From an uncultured Nioella sp. (GTDB lineage: Bacteria; Pseudomonadota; Alphaproteobacteria; Rhodobacterales; Rhodobacteraceae), in NCBI GenBank assembly GCA_947498125.1, contig CANMJH010000003.1:248001-312000 (forward strand): a stretch of 64,000 nucleotides of DNA. Direction: 5' to 3'. The stretch's first letter is position 1. The number at the start of each line of letters is the position of its first letter. The position numbers and the translations under genes are program-made. Positions 14,498-23,797 of this stretch are shown here, piece after piece. The notes beneath the pieces are model-generated. The model worked only from the letters and a program-made list of their open reading frames with translations, made no database searches and had not been told where the DNA came from.

Positions 14498-16577
14498 GGC
14501 AAACCCATTCCCCTTCAAGACCGAGCGCCGTGTCGGCGACATTCTTGCGTTTGTTTTTGCGCTTGTGATTTTGCTCTATGCGGCCGGTGGGCCTATTGGT
14601 GATTTTGTGCGTTGGTTTATCGAAACCACCACCGCCGGGTTTGAAGATTTGCCCCGCCGCGATCAACGCAGCCTGATGCGGGAACATTGGCTGGGCGCGG
14701 CTTGGAGATCTGTCGAAAACGGCCTCTTGCGGCCCACGGGCCTGATCCTTGGTTTGCCCATCATTTTTGGTTTGACGATCTCGGCCCTGTCCCTTCAAGG
14801 GCGACCAGAGTTTAAATTCGTGAATTGGATTTTGGCCGGGCTGGCGATTGTCACATTCTCTATGTGGATCATCGGAGTATTTGCAACGGATGCAGGTGTT
14901 TTGCCCTCTGCGGACACGATTGACTTTATCGCCTTTCCCATTGCCGCCGCAGTTACGCTATATCTGACATGGCGCATGTTCGGCGGGTTTATCGCGGGCT
15001 TTTGTATCTTCTGGGTGCTTTATCTATTTGTGCGCGGTGTGCTGCCGGAATGGACCGGAATTTTGCAAGGCTCAGATGCGAGTATCCTGCAAAACTTGCG
15101 TGCCATGATCCAAAACTTCTGGGCGCAAACCGGGGGAATGTTTGGTCAACCCATACAAGTCGTGTCGGGCAATGTGCTGATCTTTATCGTTTTTGGCGCT
15201 GTATTGATGGCCTCTGGGGCTGGAGATCTTTTGATGAAAATCGCCAACCGCATGACGGGCGGTTTCATCGGCGGTGCGGCGCATGCTTCGGTGGCGTCCT
15301 CTGCGCTTTTCGGAACCCTCTCGGGCGCTGCGATATCGAACGTGGTGTCGACGGGAGTCATGACAATCCCGGTGATCAAAAAGGCCGGCTTTAAACCTGC
15401 CTTCGCCGGTGCGGTCGAGGCTGCAGCCTCGACTGGTGGGCAGGTTATGCCGCCGGTGATGGGCGTCGTTGCGTTCTTTGTCGCGGGGCAAATCGGTCTT
15501 GAATATCGCTACATCGTGGTCGCCGCGATCTTGCCCGCCTTCTTTTACTATGTTGGCACGTTTATGGCTGTTTACTTGGAGGCTCGCCGCGCCGGGATCG
15601 GGGTCGTTCCTGAGGCTGACCGACCAAGCTTGAATGGTCGCGAATATCGCCAATGTCTTGTGTTTATCATCCCGCTTGGGGTTCTTTCGACTTTCCTGTT
15701 CATCCAGCCGTCGGTTCCAAAGGCAGGCTTTTACGGCTTCCTCGCGGCGCTTGGGTCCTCGTTGGTTCTGTTCCCCGGTTTCCGCAACCGGACCAAGTTG
15801 TGGAATGCGTTTGTCGAAGCAGGGCGCATGTCTGCCTCTATCGTAGTAATCGTTGCTGCAATTGGCCTTATCGTCGGCTTGATCCAACTCTCAGGTTTTG
15901 CAGGGCGCTTGTCTTTGTTGCTGGCGCAACTTGCGGATGGTCCGCTATTTGTGGTGCTGATTGTTGTGGCGCTTGGATCGATTGTTTTGGGCATGGGCCT
16001 GCCGCCCGGCGCGACTTACTTCATCATCGTTATTGCACTGTCATCTGGCATTGAAGCGGTGGGTATCCCAGAGCTGACCCTGCACCTTTTCGTCGTGTTC
16101 TTTGCGGTTATGTCGACGGTAACGCCGCCGGTGGCATTGGCGGCCTTTGCCGCAGCGCCCATTGCGGGGGCCGATCCGATCAAAACGGGGTTTGCAGCCG
16201 CCAAAATCGGATTGGCCGGGTTCTTGATCCCCTTCGTCTTCGCCTATCATCCGGCGGTCTTGTTTAAGCTGCAAGTCATGTTCGAGTGGTTCGGCTCCGA
16301 GATCTCGCGGTCTTCAACGATGATCAACCCCCATGACATCACCTGGGCGGCATTCGTATGGATCGTAGCCGCCTTTATCTTTGCGCTGTGGCTGATGTCG
16401 TCGGCGCTGGCCGGGTTTGAACGGCGCGTGCTGTCGGGTGCCGAACGCATTCTGCGCCTTGCCGCCGGAATTTGCGTACTCATTCCCAATTTATTCATTG
16501 CAGGACCTGCCGCCGCTATCGGCGTGGCGCTTCTTGTCTATCACAGAATTTCGAGCGGCCAGCAGGCCGCGACCTGA
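14490..16577 (+). CDS. TRAP transporter fused permease (DctQM-type, TAXI system)
   Basis: The 695-residue protein fuses the small DctQ-like and large DctM-like membrane subunits, with about 16 or more hydrophobic helices. Family landmarks are GAVLMASGAGDLLMKIANRMTGGFIGGAAHASVASSALFGTLSGAAISNVVSTGVMTIPVIKKAGFKPAFAGAVEAAASTGGQVMPPVMGVVAF and GMGLPPGATYFI. ATG 14490 is preceded by GAGG nine bases upstream and overlaps the sulfatase stop; earlier in-frame ATGs would lack a ribosome site. It works with the TAXI-type binding protein encoded next and uses an ion gradient to import an organic acid-like substrate, probably the sulfate ester hydrolysed by the sulfatase. Confidence 0.92.
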   Translation: MSEANPFPFKTERRVGDILAFVFALVILLYAAGGPIGDFVRWFIETTTAGFEDLPRRDQRSLMREHWLGAAWRSVENGLLRPTGLILGLPIIFGLTISALSLQGRPEFKFVNWILAGLAIVTFSMWIIGVFATDAGVLPSADTIDFIAFPIAAAVTLYLTWRMFGGFIAGFCIFWVLYLFVRGVLPEWTGILQGSDASILQNLRAMIQNFWAQTGGMFGQPIQVVSGNVLIFIVFGAVLMASGAGDLLMKIANRMTGGFIGGAAHASVASSALFGTLSGAAISNVVSTGVMTIPVIKKAGFKPAFAGAVEAAASTGGQVMPPVMGVVAFFVAGQIGLEYRYIVVAAILPAFFYYVGTFMAVYLEARRAGIGVVPEADRPSLNGREYRQCLVFIIPLGVLSTFLFIQPSVPKAGFYGFLAALGSSLVLFPGFRNRTKLWNAFVEAGRMSASIVVIVAAIGLIVGLIQLSGFAGRLSLLLAQLADGPLFVVLIVVALGSIVLGMGLPPGATYFIIVIALSSGIEAVGIPELTLHLFVVFFAVMSTVTPPVALAAFAAAPIAGADPIKTGFAAAKIGLAGFLIPFVFAYHPAVLFKLQVMFEWFGSEISRSSTMINPHDITWAAFVWIVAAFIFALWLMSSALAGFERRVLSGAERILRLAAGICVLIPNLFIAGPAAAIGVALLVYHRISSGQQAAT

Positions 16578-16619
16578 GCATGGAGGAGTGCTCAAAACAT
16601 TCATATGAGGAGGAAACCT

Positions 16620-17597
16620 ATGAAACATCTACTGAAAGGCGGGGCGCTGGTCACGCTTTTGGCGACAACGACAGGCCACGCGCAAGAAACGCTGCGAATG
16701 GCAACCATCGCGCCCAGCCTTGGGCAGGCCATTACCATGGCGACTTTTGCCAACATCGTCGCAAACAACCTTGAGGGTGTTGAGATTGAGGTTGCAGCCG
16801 GAGGCGCGGCAACTGTGCACCAGCTTGAAATTGGCAGGGGCAACCTCGAGCTGTCGATGACCTCACCCACCATCTATAATTTGATGGCTGGCGGCCGCGC
16901 GATGTATGCCAATCAGGACGACGCGCCAGACGCATCCGAGAACGTGCAATTGTTGATGTGGTATCCGTATGGCCAGTATCATTTCGCTGTTCGCTCAGAT
17001 AGCGATATCGAGCTTTTGGACGATATCGAAGGGGCCACAGTATTCCTCGGTCCTCAGGGCGGCGGGGCGTATAATTCGGCACGTGGTTGGATCGCAGCGA
17101 CGACCGGTCTGGTTGCCGGCGAAGATTACGAAGCCATCTCGGCCAATTGGCAAACAGGTTTTCAATCCTTCCTTGATGGCTCGGTTGATCTTTATGTGAA
17201 TGGCTGTATCGACCCGTGTCAGCAATTCCTGCAAATCACAGAAACTGAAGATATCCGTTTCATCGAACCTGAAAGCTATGAAGGCGAAGAGGTCGACAGT
17301 TTCCTTGGGGCGTTCCGCACGATTGAAGAGATCCCCGCCGGCCTTTACGAACGGCAGACCAACGAGATGGGAACAATGTCCTTTGATACGTCGGTCGGCA
17401 TCGCTGTGCGTGCTGATATCGACGAAGAGCTGGTCTATCAGATTACGCGCGCCTTTTGGGAAAACATCGACCAAGTGACCTCGGACGCACCATGGGCGTC
17501 GGCGCTGAACGCGGAATATGCTGCGGTAGAACGTGGGCTAATCCAGTTGCACCCCGGAGCAGCGCGCTACTATCGCGAAATTGGCGTCTTGGAATAA
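16620..17597 (+). CDS. TAXI-family TRAP transporter solute-binding protein
   Basis: The 325-residue protein has a signal sequence (residues 1-22, ending GHAQ) and a mature start ETLRMATIAPSLGQAITMATFANIVANNLEGVEIEVAAGGAATVHQLEIGRGNLELSMTSP, the TAXI (TRAP-associated extracytoplasmic immunogenic) pattern. ATG 16620 has GAGGAGG about 6 bases upstream; the in-frame ATG at 16605 overlaps that site and is rejected. Cys residues in NGCIDPCQQF could form a disulfide in the periplasm. It follows the fused permease by 42 bases and delivers its ligand to it. Ligand unknown; a sulfated compound is suggested by the adjacent sulfatase. Confidence 0.9.
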   Translation: MKHLLKGGALVTLLATTTGHAQETLRMATIAPSLGQAITMATFANIVANNLEGVEIEVAAGGAATVHQLEIGRGNLELSMTSPTIYNLMAGGRAMYANQDDAPDASENVQLLMWYPYGQYHFAVRSDSDIELLDDIEGATVFLGPQGGGAYNSARGWIAATTGLVAGEDYEAISANWQTGFQSFLDGSVDLYVNGCIDPCQQFLQITETEDIRFIEPESYEGEEVDSFLGAFRTIEEIPAGLYERQTNEMGTMSFDTSVGIAVRADIDEELVYQITRAFWENIDQVTSDAPWASALNAEYAAVERGLIQLHPGAARYYREIGVLE

Positions 17598-17607
17598 CCG
17601 CTAGGCG

Positions 17608-17632
17608 CGGCGGCAGGCCAGACCTGCCGCCG
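17608..17632 (+). other. Intercistronic hairpin after the TAXI binding-protein gene
   Basis: CGGCGGCAGG (17608-17617) and CCTGCCGCCG (17623-17632) form a perfect 10-bp stem with loop CCAGA, 10 bases after the stop of the binding-protein gene and 37 bases before the next start. No T-run follows, so it is taken as an mRNA-protecting or partial terminator structure. Confidence 0.7.
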
Positions 17633-17669
17633 AGTACCATAAAACACACCTGAAAACCGGAGACGACCA

Positions 17670-18620
17670 ATGGCCAAGGCTTTTGCCTCACAGGGCGATA
17701 TGACGGAAAAGAAGATCACGTTTGACGAGGTTGGAGATGGTCTTTGGGCCTTTACGGCTGAGGGCGATCCCAATTCGGGTGTTATTATTGGGGATGACAG
17801 CGTTATGATCGTTGAGGCGCAGGCGACGCCTCGGTTGGCCGACAAGGTCATCGAAAAGGTCCGCTCGGTGACCGATAAGCCGATCAGCCATGTGGTGCTG
17901 TCGCATTATCACGCGGTGCGCGTCCTTGGGGCTTCGGCTTATGGTGCGGATCAGATTATCATGTCGAATAAAGCCCGTTCGATGGTGGTTGAGCGCGGTC
18001 AGGAGGATTGGGATAGCGAGTTCCAACGCTTTCCACGTCTGTTTGAAGGCTATGAAAGCATTCCCGGTCTGACGTGGCCCACCACGACATTCAGTGACTC
18101 CATGACGGTGTTTCTTGGGAGCCGCCGGGTCGACATCAGCCATGTGGGCCGCGCCCATACGGCGGGCGACGCGGTGATTTATGTGCCTGATCAGAACGTG
18201 ATGTTCACCGGCGATATCGTCGAGGATCACTCGGCCTGCTATTGCGGTGACGGCCATTTTGGCGATTGGGGCGGCACCTTGGATGCCATCAAAGCCTATG
18301 ATCTTGACGCCATTGCGCCGGGTCGCGGCGATGCACTTATTGGCCCTGCGGCGGTGGAACGCGCGATTGAAAGCACCCGGGATTTTGTGGAAAGCACCTA
18401 TAGGCCGGCGGCCAAGGTCGCGGCGCGCGGTGGCAGTCTGAAAGAAGCATGGGATGCGGTGCGCGATAGCTGCGATCCGAAGTTCAGCGCATACGCCATT
18501 TACGAGCATTGCCTGCCCTTTAACGTGGCGCGTGCCTATGACGAAGCGCGCGGCATCGACACACCCCGCATCTGGACCGCCGAGCGCGATCTTGAGATGT
18601 GGGCAGCGCTGCAGGGGTAA
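17670..18620 (+). CDS. Metallo-beta-lactamase-fold hydrolase with altered second metal site
   Basis: The 316-residue protein has the MBL fold: the first metal motif appears as SHYHAVRVLGA (around residue 77) instead of HxHxDH, followed by GRAHTAGDAVIYVP and MFTGDIV. The first two His of the motif remain but the Asp and His that hold the second metal are Val and Arg, so a mononuclear site or a changed chemistry is likely. It lies in the sulfatase-TRAP-monooxygenase operon, 7 bases before the FAD monooxygenase gene, so it may hydrolyse a thioester, lactone or ester intermediate of the same pathway. ATG 17670 follows a GGAGACGACC site. Its exact reaction cannot be read from sequence. Confidence 0.85.
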   Translation: MAKAFASQGDMTEKKITFDEVGDGLWAFTAEGDPNSGVIIGDDSVMIVEAQATPRLADKVIEKVRSVTDKPISHVVLSHYHAVRVLGASAYGADQIIMSNKARSMVVERGQEDWDSEFQRFPRLFEGYESIPGLTWPTTTFSDSMTVFLGSRRVDISHVGRAHTAGDAVIYVPDQNVMFTGDIVEDHSACYCGDGHFGDWGGTLDAIKAYDLDAIAPGRGDALIGPAAVERAIESTRDFVESTYRPAAKVAARGGSLKEAWDAVRDSCDPKFSAYAIYEHCLPFNVARAYDEARGIDTPRIWTAERDLEMWAALQG

Positions 18621-18626
18621 CGGGAT

Positions 18627-20249
18627 ATGGTAGCCGTCAGATATCAAACCGCCTTTCGCCTATACCCGTATGAAAAAGTGGCGGATCAGAACGCGGGCAA
18701 GCCTGTCCGGCACCCCGTCGTCATCGTCGGCGGGGGGCCCATTGGCATGGCGCTTGCCCTGGATCTTGGCAAAAAGGGGATCGCCTGTCTGGTGTTGGAC
18801 GATCATGATGGCGTTGGCATGGGCAGCCGCGCGATTTGTTTTGCCAAACGAACGCTTGAGATTTGCGACCGCCTTGGCTGCGGCGATCCGATGGTGGAAA
18901 AGGGCGTGGTTTGGAATCAGGGCCGCGTCTATCGCGACGAAAAAGAAATCTACAATTTCAACCTGCTTCCAGAGGAAGGCCACAAACGCCCGGCATTTAT
19001 CAATCTCCAGCAGCCGTATTTTGAGCAGTTTCTTGTGGAAGAAATTCGGCGCCAGCAAAAAGCAGGCGCTCCGATTGAAATTCGCGGGCAAAACTTGGTC
19101 ACCGGCATCTCTCGGTCGGATGATTTCACTTTGCTGGAGGTCGATACGCCAGACGGCCCCTACCAGATCGAGGCCGACTGGCTGGTCGCATGTGATGGCG
19201 CCAGCTCGCCTATTCGCACCATGATGGGGTTGGGGTTTGAGGGCCGGGTTTTTGAAGACAACTTCCTGATCGCGGATATCCGGATGGAAGCCGACTTCCC
19301 GGTCGAGCGCCGGTTTTGGTTCAACCCACCATTCAATCGCGGCGAAACGGCCTTGATGCATAAACAACCCGACGATGTCTGGCGCCTTGATTTCCAACTG
19401 GGTTGGGATATCGATCGCAAAGCCGAGCTAGAGCCCGAGAAAATCCGGCAACGTGTTACGGCCATGATCGGCCCGGACATAGAGTTTGAGTTGGTCTGGA
19501 CCTCGATCTACACATTCCGATGCTGCACGTTGGACAAATACCGCCATGGGCGTGTGTTCTTTGCCGGTGACAGCGCACATCAGGTCAGTCCGTTTGGTGC
19601 ACGTGGCGCAAATGGCGGCGTGCAGGATATCGACAATCTGGGATGGAAACTTGCCGCCGTGATCAAGGGCGAAGCGCCAGAGCTCTTGCTGGACAGCTAC
19701 CATGTCGAACGCAAACAGGGGGCGCTTGAAAACATCAAAAATTCCAGCCGATCCGCCGATTTCCTGACCCCCCGCAACCCGGCCCACGCCTTGTTTCGGG
19801 ATGCGGTTCTAGATCTGGTTGAAAAACACGAATTCGCCCGCCCAATGGTCAATTCGGGTCGGCTTTCGACCCCCTGTACTTACGACGGCTCGCCGCTCAA
19901 TTCCGAAGATGCTCTGCCCAATGCGCCCGCCACGACGCGCCCCGGCAGCCCTTGCCCCGATGCCAAGCTGAAGGACGGATACGTGTTAGACTACCTGACG
20001 GGACCGTTCACAATCCTGGCGATCAATACGCCCCTTCCGGCAGCGATCCGTTTCGAGCCTGTGTCGGTAGCTGCTGTGGACTTGGGCGCAGGCGACGATC
20101 CTGACGGGCATCTGGCCACCCGCTACCTCGGAAATGCGCCCGCAGGCGTCTACCTTATCCGCCCCGACCAGCACATCGCGGCGCGGTGGCCAGACTACGA
20201 TGCGGCGGCCATTGACGCCGCCCTGACCTCCGCATTAGGGAAGGATTGA
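18627..20249 (+). CDS. FAD-dependent aromatic monooxygenase (MhpA/phenol hydroxylase-like)
   Basis: The 540-residue flavoprotein has the dinucleotide-binding motif VVIVGGGPIGMALALDLGKKG near residue 32, the central DGASSPIRTMMG region and the second FAD motif GDSAHQVSPFGARGANGGVQDIDNLGWKLA near residue 313. The C-terminal ~150 residues form the thioredoxin-like domain of the phenol hydroxylase/MhpA/PheA group. Such enzymes hydroxylate phenolic acids with NAD(P)H and oxygen. The start at 18627 is 7 bases after the MBL gene stop, which supplies a GGGG site. The gene is followed by a DUF2783 gene 4 bases downstream, a common pairing. The aromatic substrate is probably released or prepared by the sulfatase pathway; unproven. 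Confidence 0.9.
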   Translation: MVAVRYQTAFRLYPYEKVADQNAGKPVRHPVVIVGGGPIGMALALDLGKKGIACLVLDDHDGVGMGSRAICFAKRTLEICDRLGCGDPMVEKGVVWNQGRVYRDEKEIYNFNLLPEEGHKRPAFINLQQPYFEQFLVEEIRRQQKAGAPIEIRGQNLVTGISRSDDFTLLEVDTPDGPYQIEADWLVACDGASSPIRTMMGLGFEGRVFEDNFLIADIRMEADFPVERRFWFNPPFNRGETALMHKQPDDVWRLDFQLGWDIDRKAELEPEKIRQRVTAMIGPDIEFELVWTSIYTFRCCTLDKYRHGRVFFAGDSAHQVSPFGARGANGGVQDIDNLGWKLAAVIKGEAPELLLDSYHVERKQGALENIKNSSRSADFLTPRNPAHALFRDAVLDLVEKHEFARPMVNSGRLSTPCTYDGSPLNSEDALPNAPATTRPGSPCPDAKLKDGYVLDYLTGPFTILAINTPLPAAIRFEPVSVAAVDLGAGDDPDGHLATRYLGNAPAGVYLIRPDQHIAARWPDYDAAAIDAALTSALGKD

Positions 20250-20252
20250 GCC

Positions 20253-20441
20253 ATGAGCACGCTAAAACGCACGCCGAATTTGACCAATGTCGATGACTTC
20301 TATGCAGATTTATTGGCTGCCCATGAAGGCCTCAGCGAAACCGAAACCCACACCTATAACGCACGCCTCATCCTCGTGCTCGCAAACCACATCGGTGACA
20401 ATTCAGTCCTGAAAAAAGCACTGCAAACAGCAAAAACCTAA
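20253..20441 (+). CDS. DUF2783 domain-containing small protein
   Basis: This 62-residue soluble protein (MSTLKRTPNLTNVDDFYADLLAAHEGLSE...) matches the DUF2783 family by its NLxxxDDFYxxLxxAHxGLS pattern and the C-terminal ARLILVLANHIGD helix. DUF2783 genes commonly sit next to FAD-dependent aromatic monooxygenases, as here (3-base gap, GGAAGGATTGAGCC before the ATG). Its function is unknown; a role as partner of the monooxygenase is likely. It is convergent with pcaB and the two stops overlap by 4 bases. Confidence 0.85.
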   Translation: MSTLKRTPNLTNVDDFYADLLAAHEGLSETETHTYNARLILVLANHIGDNSVLKKALQTAKT

Positions 20442-21514
20442 GGAGCTTGCGATGACCCGCGCCCTAGGCTGGTAATGGATTGGAACAGCAACGCGCTTTG
20501 CTTAAGGCTGCATCCTGTAGATAAAACCATCTGCGGCAGGATCATCCACTCCAAAGCCCAGGCCATCCCGGAGCGCTCTTGCTCATGTACGAGGGCCTGA
20601 TGCATTCCAGCCAACTGCGTGGCGTTATAACTGGCAAGCGTCACCAGAAGTTCGGCTTTGATGGGGTTCTGTTTATGGGGCATCGCAGATGACCCCCCGG
20701 CGCCACTGATCCGGATCTCATCAATGCCTTGCTGCGCCATAAGGGCGATGTCTTGACCGATCTTTCCCAACGTACCGGTGACAAGGGACAGCCAATTGGC
20801 AAATTCAACGATTGTGTCGCGTTCGCTATGCCATTGTGCCTGCGGCGCGGCCAATCCCAAGTCCCGGGCCATCGCGGCGGCGACAATGTCTGCTTTTTCG
20901 CCCCACGCGGCCCGGTTTCCGACAGCCCCGCCAAGTTGCAGTCGCAAAAGCCTTGGGGTAATCTCATTCAGCCGTGCTTGATGCGTTTGCAGCGGCCTTT
21001 GCCAACTGCCCAAACGATCGGCGACAGTGATCTCATACGCGGCCTGCATACGTGTGCGCCCCATAAGCGCGGCCTTGCCATATTTCGCGATCAACTTTTC
21101 TAATTCAGCTGATAAGCACTCAATGCGACCTTGGAAGATATCGATAGCCGCTTTTAGGCTAAGGATCAGGCTCGTATCAATGACATCCTGAGAGGTGAGG
21201 CCTTTGTGAACCGCAGGGAGTAGATCCTCTTCAACACCCAGCTTTAGCGCGCGGGCTAATGAAGGAACAGCAAGGCCGTCGCGGGCCGTGCCATTCTTTA
21301 GATCGACCATGTCCAATTTAATTTGGACAATTGCATCGGCGGCCCGCGTAGCAACCTCAGATGAGACGATGCCGACTTCTCCGAGCGCGCGCGCATGCGC
21401 AGCTTCGACCGTGATCATATGGCGTAGTGTGGCGTCTGGCCCAAGAATGTCGGCCAGTTCGTCATCACCAAAAAGCCCGCTGAGCCAAGGGTGGGAAAAC
21501 ACATCTGTTGTCAC
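20438..21514 (-). CDS. pcaB: 3-carboxy-cis,cis-muconate cycloisomerase
   Basis: The 358-residue protein belongs to the fumarase/aspartase superfamily; its signature GSSAMPHKQNP (around residue 278) and TSQDVIDTSL (around 105) are present. PcaB converts 3-carboxy-cis,cis-muconate to 4-carboxymuconolactone in protocatechuate breakdown. At 358 residues it is shorter than the ~450 of classical PcaB proteins, as in other alphaproteobacteria, lacking the extended C-terminal part. It is the last gene of the pobA-pcaDCHG-BKACE-pcaB operon, 37 bases after the BKACE gene. Confidence 0.92.
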   Translation of the reverse strand: MTTDVFSHPWLSGLFGDDELADILGPDATLRHMITVEAAHARALGEVGIVSSEVATRAADAIVQIKLDMVDLKNGTARDGLAVPSLARALKLGVEEDLLPAVHKGLTSQDVIDTSLILSLKAAIDIFQGRIECLSAELEKLIAKYGKAALMGRTRMQAAYEITVADRLGSWQRPLQTHQARLNEITPRLLRLQLGGAVGNRAAWGEKADIVAAAMARDLGLAAPQAQWHSERDTIVEFANWLSLVTGTLGKIGQDIALMAQQGIDEIRISGAGGSSAMPHKQNPIKAELLVTLASYNATQLAGMHQALVHEQERSGMAWALEWMILPQMVLSTGCSLKQSALLFQSITSLGRGSSQAP

Positions 21515-21551
21515 AAGCTTTCCTTACCTTATCGCCAGAAGACGTTCTGAT

Positions 21552-22391
21552 TTAGGCCGCGACGGAACGCAGGTTCAGCATCATGCGTGCCTCTTGCCAT
21601 GTCGCAACGGGGCGCTCGTATTTCTCACATAGCTCGGTCGCACGTCCCACAAGGGCGGCGTTTGAAGGGGCGAGGGTGTCTTTGTCCCAACGCACATTAT
21701 CCTCCAGCCCGGTCCGGGTATGCCCGCCTGCCGCGATGCTCCATTCATTGACGGTCAGCTGATGCCGGCCAATCCCGGCAGCGCACCATTCACAGTCGGG
21801 GGCCAAGCGCCTCATCGTTTTTATATAATAATCGAAGACATCACGATCGACGGGCATGGCGTTCTTCACGCCCATTACGAATTGAACGTAAGGCTTGTTA
21901 GGAAGACGCCCGTCCTTATGCATCATAATCGCATGGTGGATGTGGCTGAGGTCAAAGGCTTCAATCTCGGGCACAACGTCGTATTTTTGCATCTCAGATG
22001 CTAGCCAATCGACAAGATCCGGCGGGTTCTCATAAACGCGGCTGGGAAAGTTGTTCGAGCCTACCGCCAGCGACGCCATATCGGGCCGCGTTGTCAAACA
22101 GCCTCCGCGTTCAGCGCCTGAGCCGGATCGGCCCCCGGTAGAAAATTGTAGGATCATGCCGGGGCAGTGTTTCTCTAACCCCTCTTTCAGCCGCGCAAAC
22201 TTCTCGGGGTCCGAGCTGGTGGTTTGATCATCATTGCGCACATGGCAATGGGCGATGCTGGCCCCGGCTTCAAAGGCTGCGTGCGTGCTTTCAACTTGTT
22301 CGGCAATCGTTATTGGCAGCGCTGGATTGTTGGCTTTTGTCGGCACCGAACCGGTGATGGCCACACATATTATGCAAGGTTTTTTGGTCAT
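21552..22391 (-). CDS. Beta-keto acid cleavage enzyme (BKACE, DUF849), probably for beta-ketoadipate
   Basis: The 279-residue TIM-barrel protein is a BKACE (Kce-like, formerly DUF849) family member. The zinc-binding HCHVR (His48, His50), GGRSGSGAERGG and GGHTRTGLEDN segments are visible. The family condenses a beta-keto acid with acetyl-CoA and splits the product into a CoA thioester and acetoacetate. Inside a protocatechuate cluster that lacks pcaI, pcaJ and pcaF, the expected substrate is beta-ketoadipate, giving succinyl-CoA and acetoacetate. It lies 8 bases after pcaG and 37 bases before pcaB. The family is sure; the substrate is inferred from context. Confidence 0.88.
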   Translation of the reverse strand: MTKKPCIICVAITGSVPTKANNPALPITIAEQVESTHAAFEAGASIAHCHVRNDDQTTSSDPEKFARLKEGLEKHCPGMILQFSTGGRSGSGAERGGCLTTRPDMASLAVGSNNFPSRVYENPPDLVDWLASEMQKYDVVPEIEAFDLSHIHHAIMMHKDGRLPNKPYVQFVMGVKNAMPVDRDVFDYYIKTMRRLAPDCEWCAAGIGRHQLTVNEWSIAAGGHTRTGLEDNVRWDKDTLAPSNAALVGRATELCEKYERPVATWQEARMMLNLRSVAA

Positions 22392-22399
22392 GTTTGCTC

Positions 22400-23014
22400 T
22401 TATATATCAAAAAAGACCGTTTCATCATCACCTTGCAGGCGAATATCGAACCGGTAGCTGGACGAGCCAGCCTGACGGATTGCAATAAGGGTTTCGCGTC
22501 GATCTGTCCATTCTATCAGGTTTATGATGGGATCGTTGGCGTTGGCCTCGGCTTCGTCAGAGAAGTAAAGCCGCGTGTGCAGTCCGATATTGATCCCACG
22601 CGCAACGATCCAAAGATTGATATGGGGTGCCATCATCTGACCATTTCGGCCCATGACGGGCCCGGGTTTGACGGTGTCAAAAGCCCATTCGCCAGTTTCG
22701 AAGTCAGTGATCACACGGCCCCAGCCGCAAAAGCCATTTTCTACTTCGCCGGGATGTTCTGGGTGGGCATAAATGCCATCTGCATTCGCCTGCCACGCTT
22801 CCAGCAACACGTCTTTCACAGGAGAGCCGCCGCCATCGATGACAACACCTTCAATCCGGATGCGTTCACCTTTGGCTTCTGTGCCAGCGATATCCTGACC
22901 AAGCTCGTTGCGGTAAATGTCAAATCCAGCGGCCCCGGGCGCAAGGCCGATATGGACATAAGGCCCCGCTGTTTGTGACGGGGATTCTTTAAGATAATCG
23001 AGACGCTGTCGCAT
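22400..23014 (-). CDS. pcaG: Protocatechuate 3,4-dioxygenase alpha subunit
   Basis: The 204-residue protein is the non-iron-binding partner of PcaH. It starts with MRQRLDYLKESPSQTAGPYVHIGLAP, the typical PcaG opening, and has GVVIDGGGSPVKDVLLEAWQANADG and GWGRVITDFETGEWAFDTVKPG, matching the dioxygenase fold but without the full Tyr/Tyr/His/His set. The alpha-beta enzyme opens the ring of protocatechuate between the two hydroxyls to 3-carboxy-cis,cis-muconate. It begins 3 bases after the pcaH stop. Confidence 0.94.
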   Translation of the reverse strand: MRQRLDYLKESPSQTAGPYVHIGLAPGAAGFDIYRNELGQDIAGTEAKGERIRIEGVVIDGGGSPVKDVLLEAWQANADGIYAHPEHPGEVENGFCGWGRVITDFETGEWAFDTVKPGPVMGRNGQMMAPHINLWIVARGINIGLHTRLYFSDEAEANANDPIINLIEWTDRRETLIAIRQAGSSSYRFDIRLQGDDETVFFDI

Positions 23015-23017
23015 GGG

Positions 23018-23797
<780 letters not shown>

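Noticed and set aside
15072..15887. Minus-strand frame of 271 codons opposite the TRAP permease
   Set aside because: Very charged, low-complexity composition (many His, Arg, Asp) typical of a shadow frame of a hydrophobic membrane protein.
17688..18647. Long minus-strand frame of 319 codons opposite the MBL gene
   Set aside because: It is antisense to a gene with clear MBL motifs and has no recognisable domains itself.
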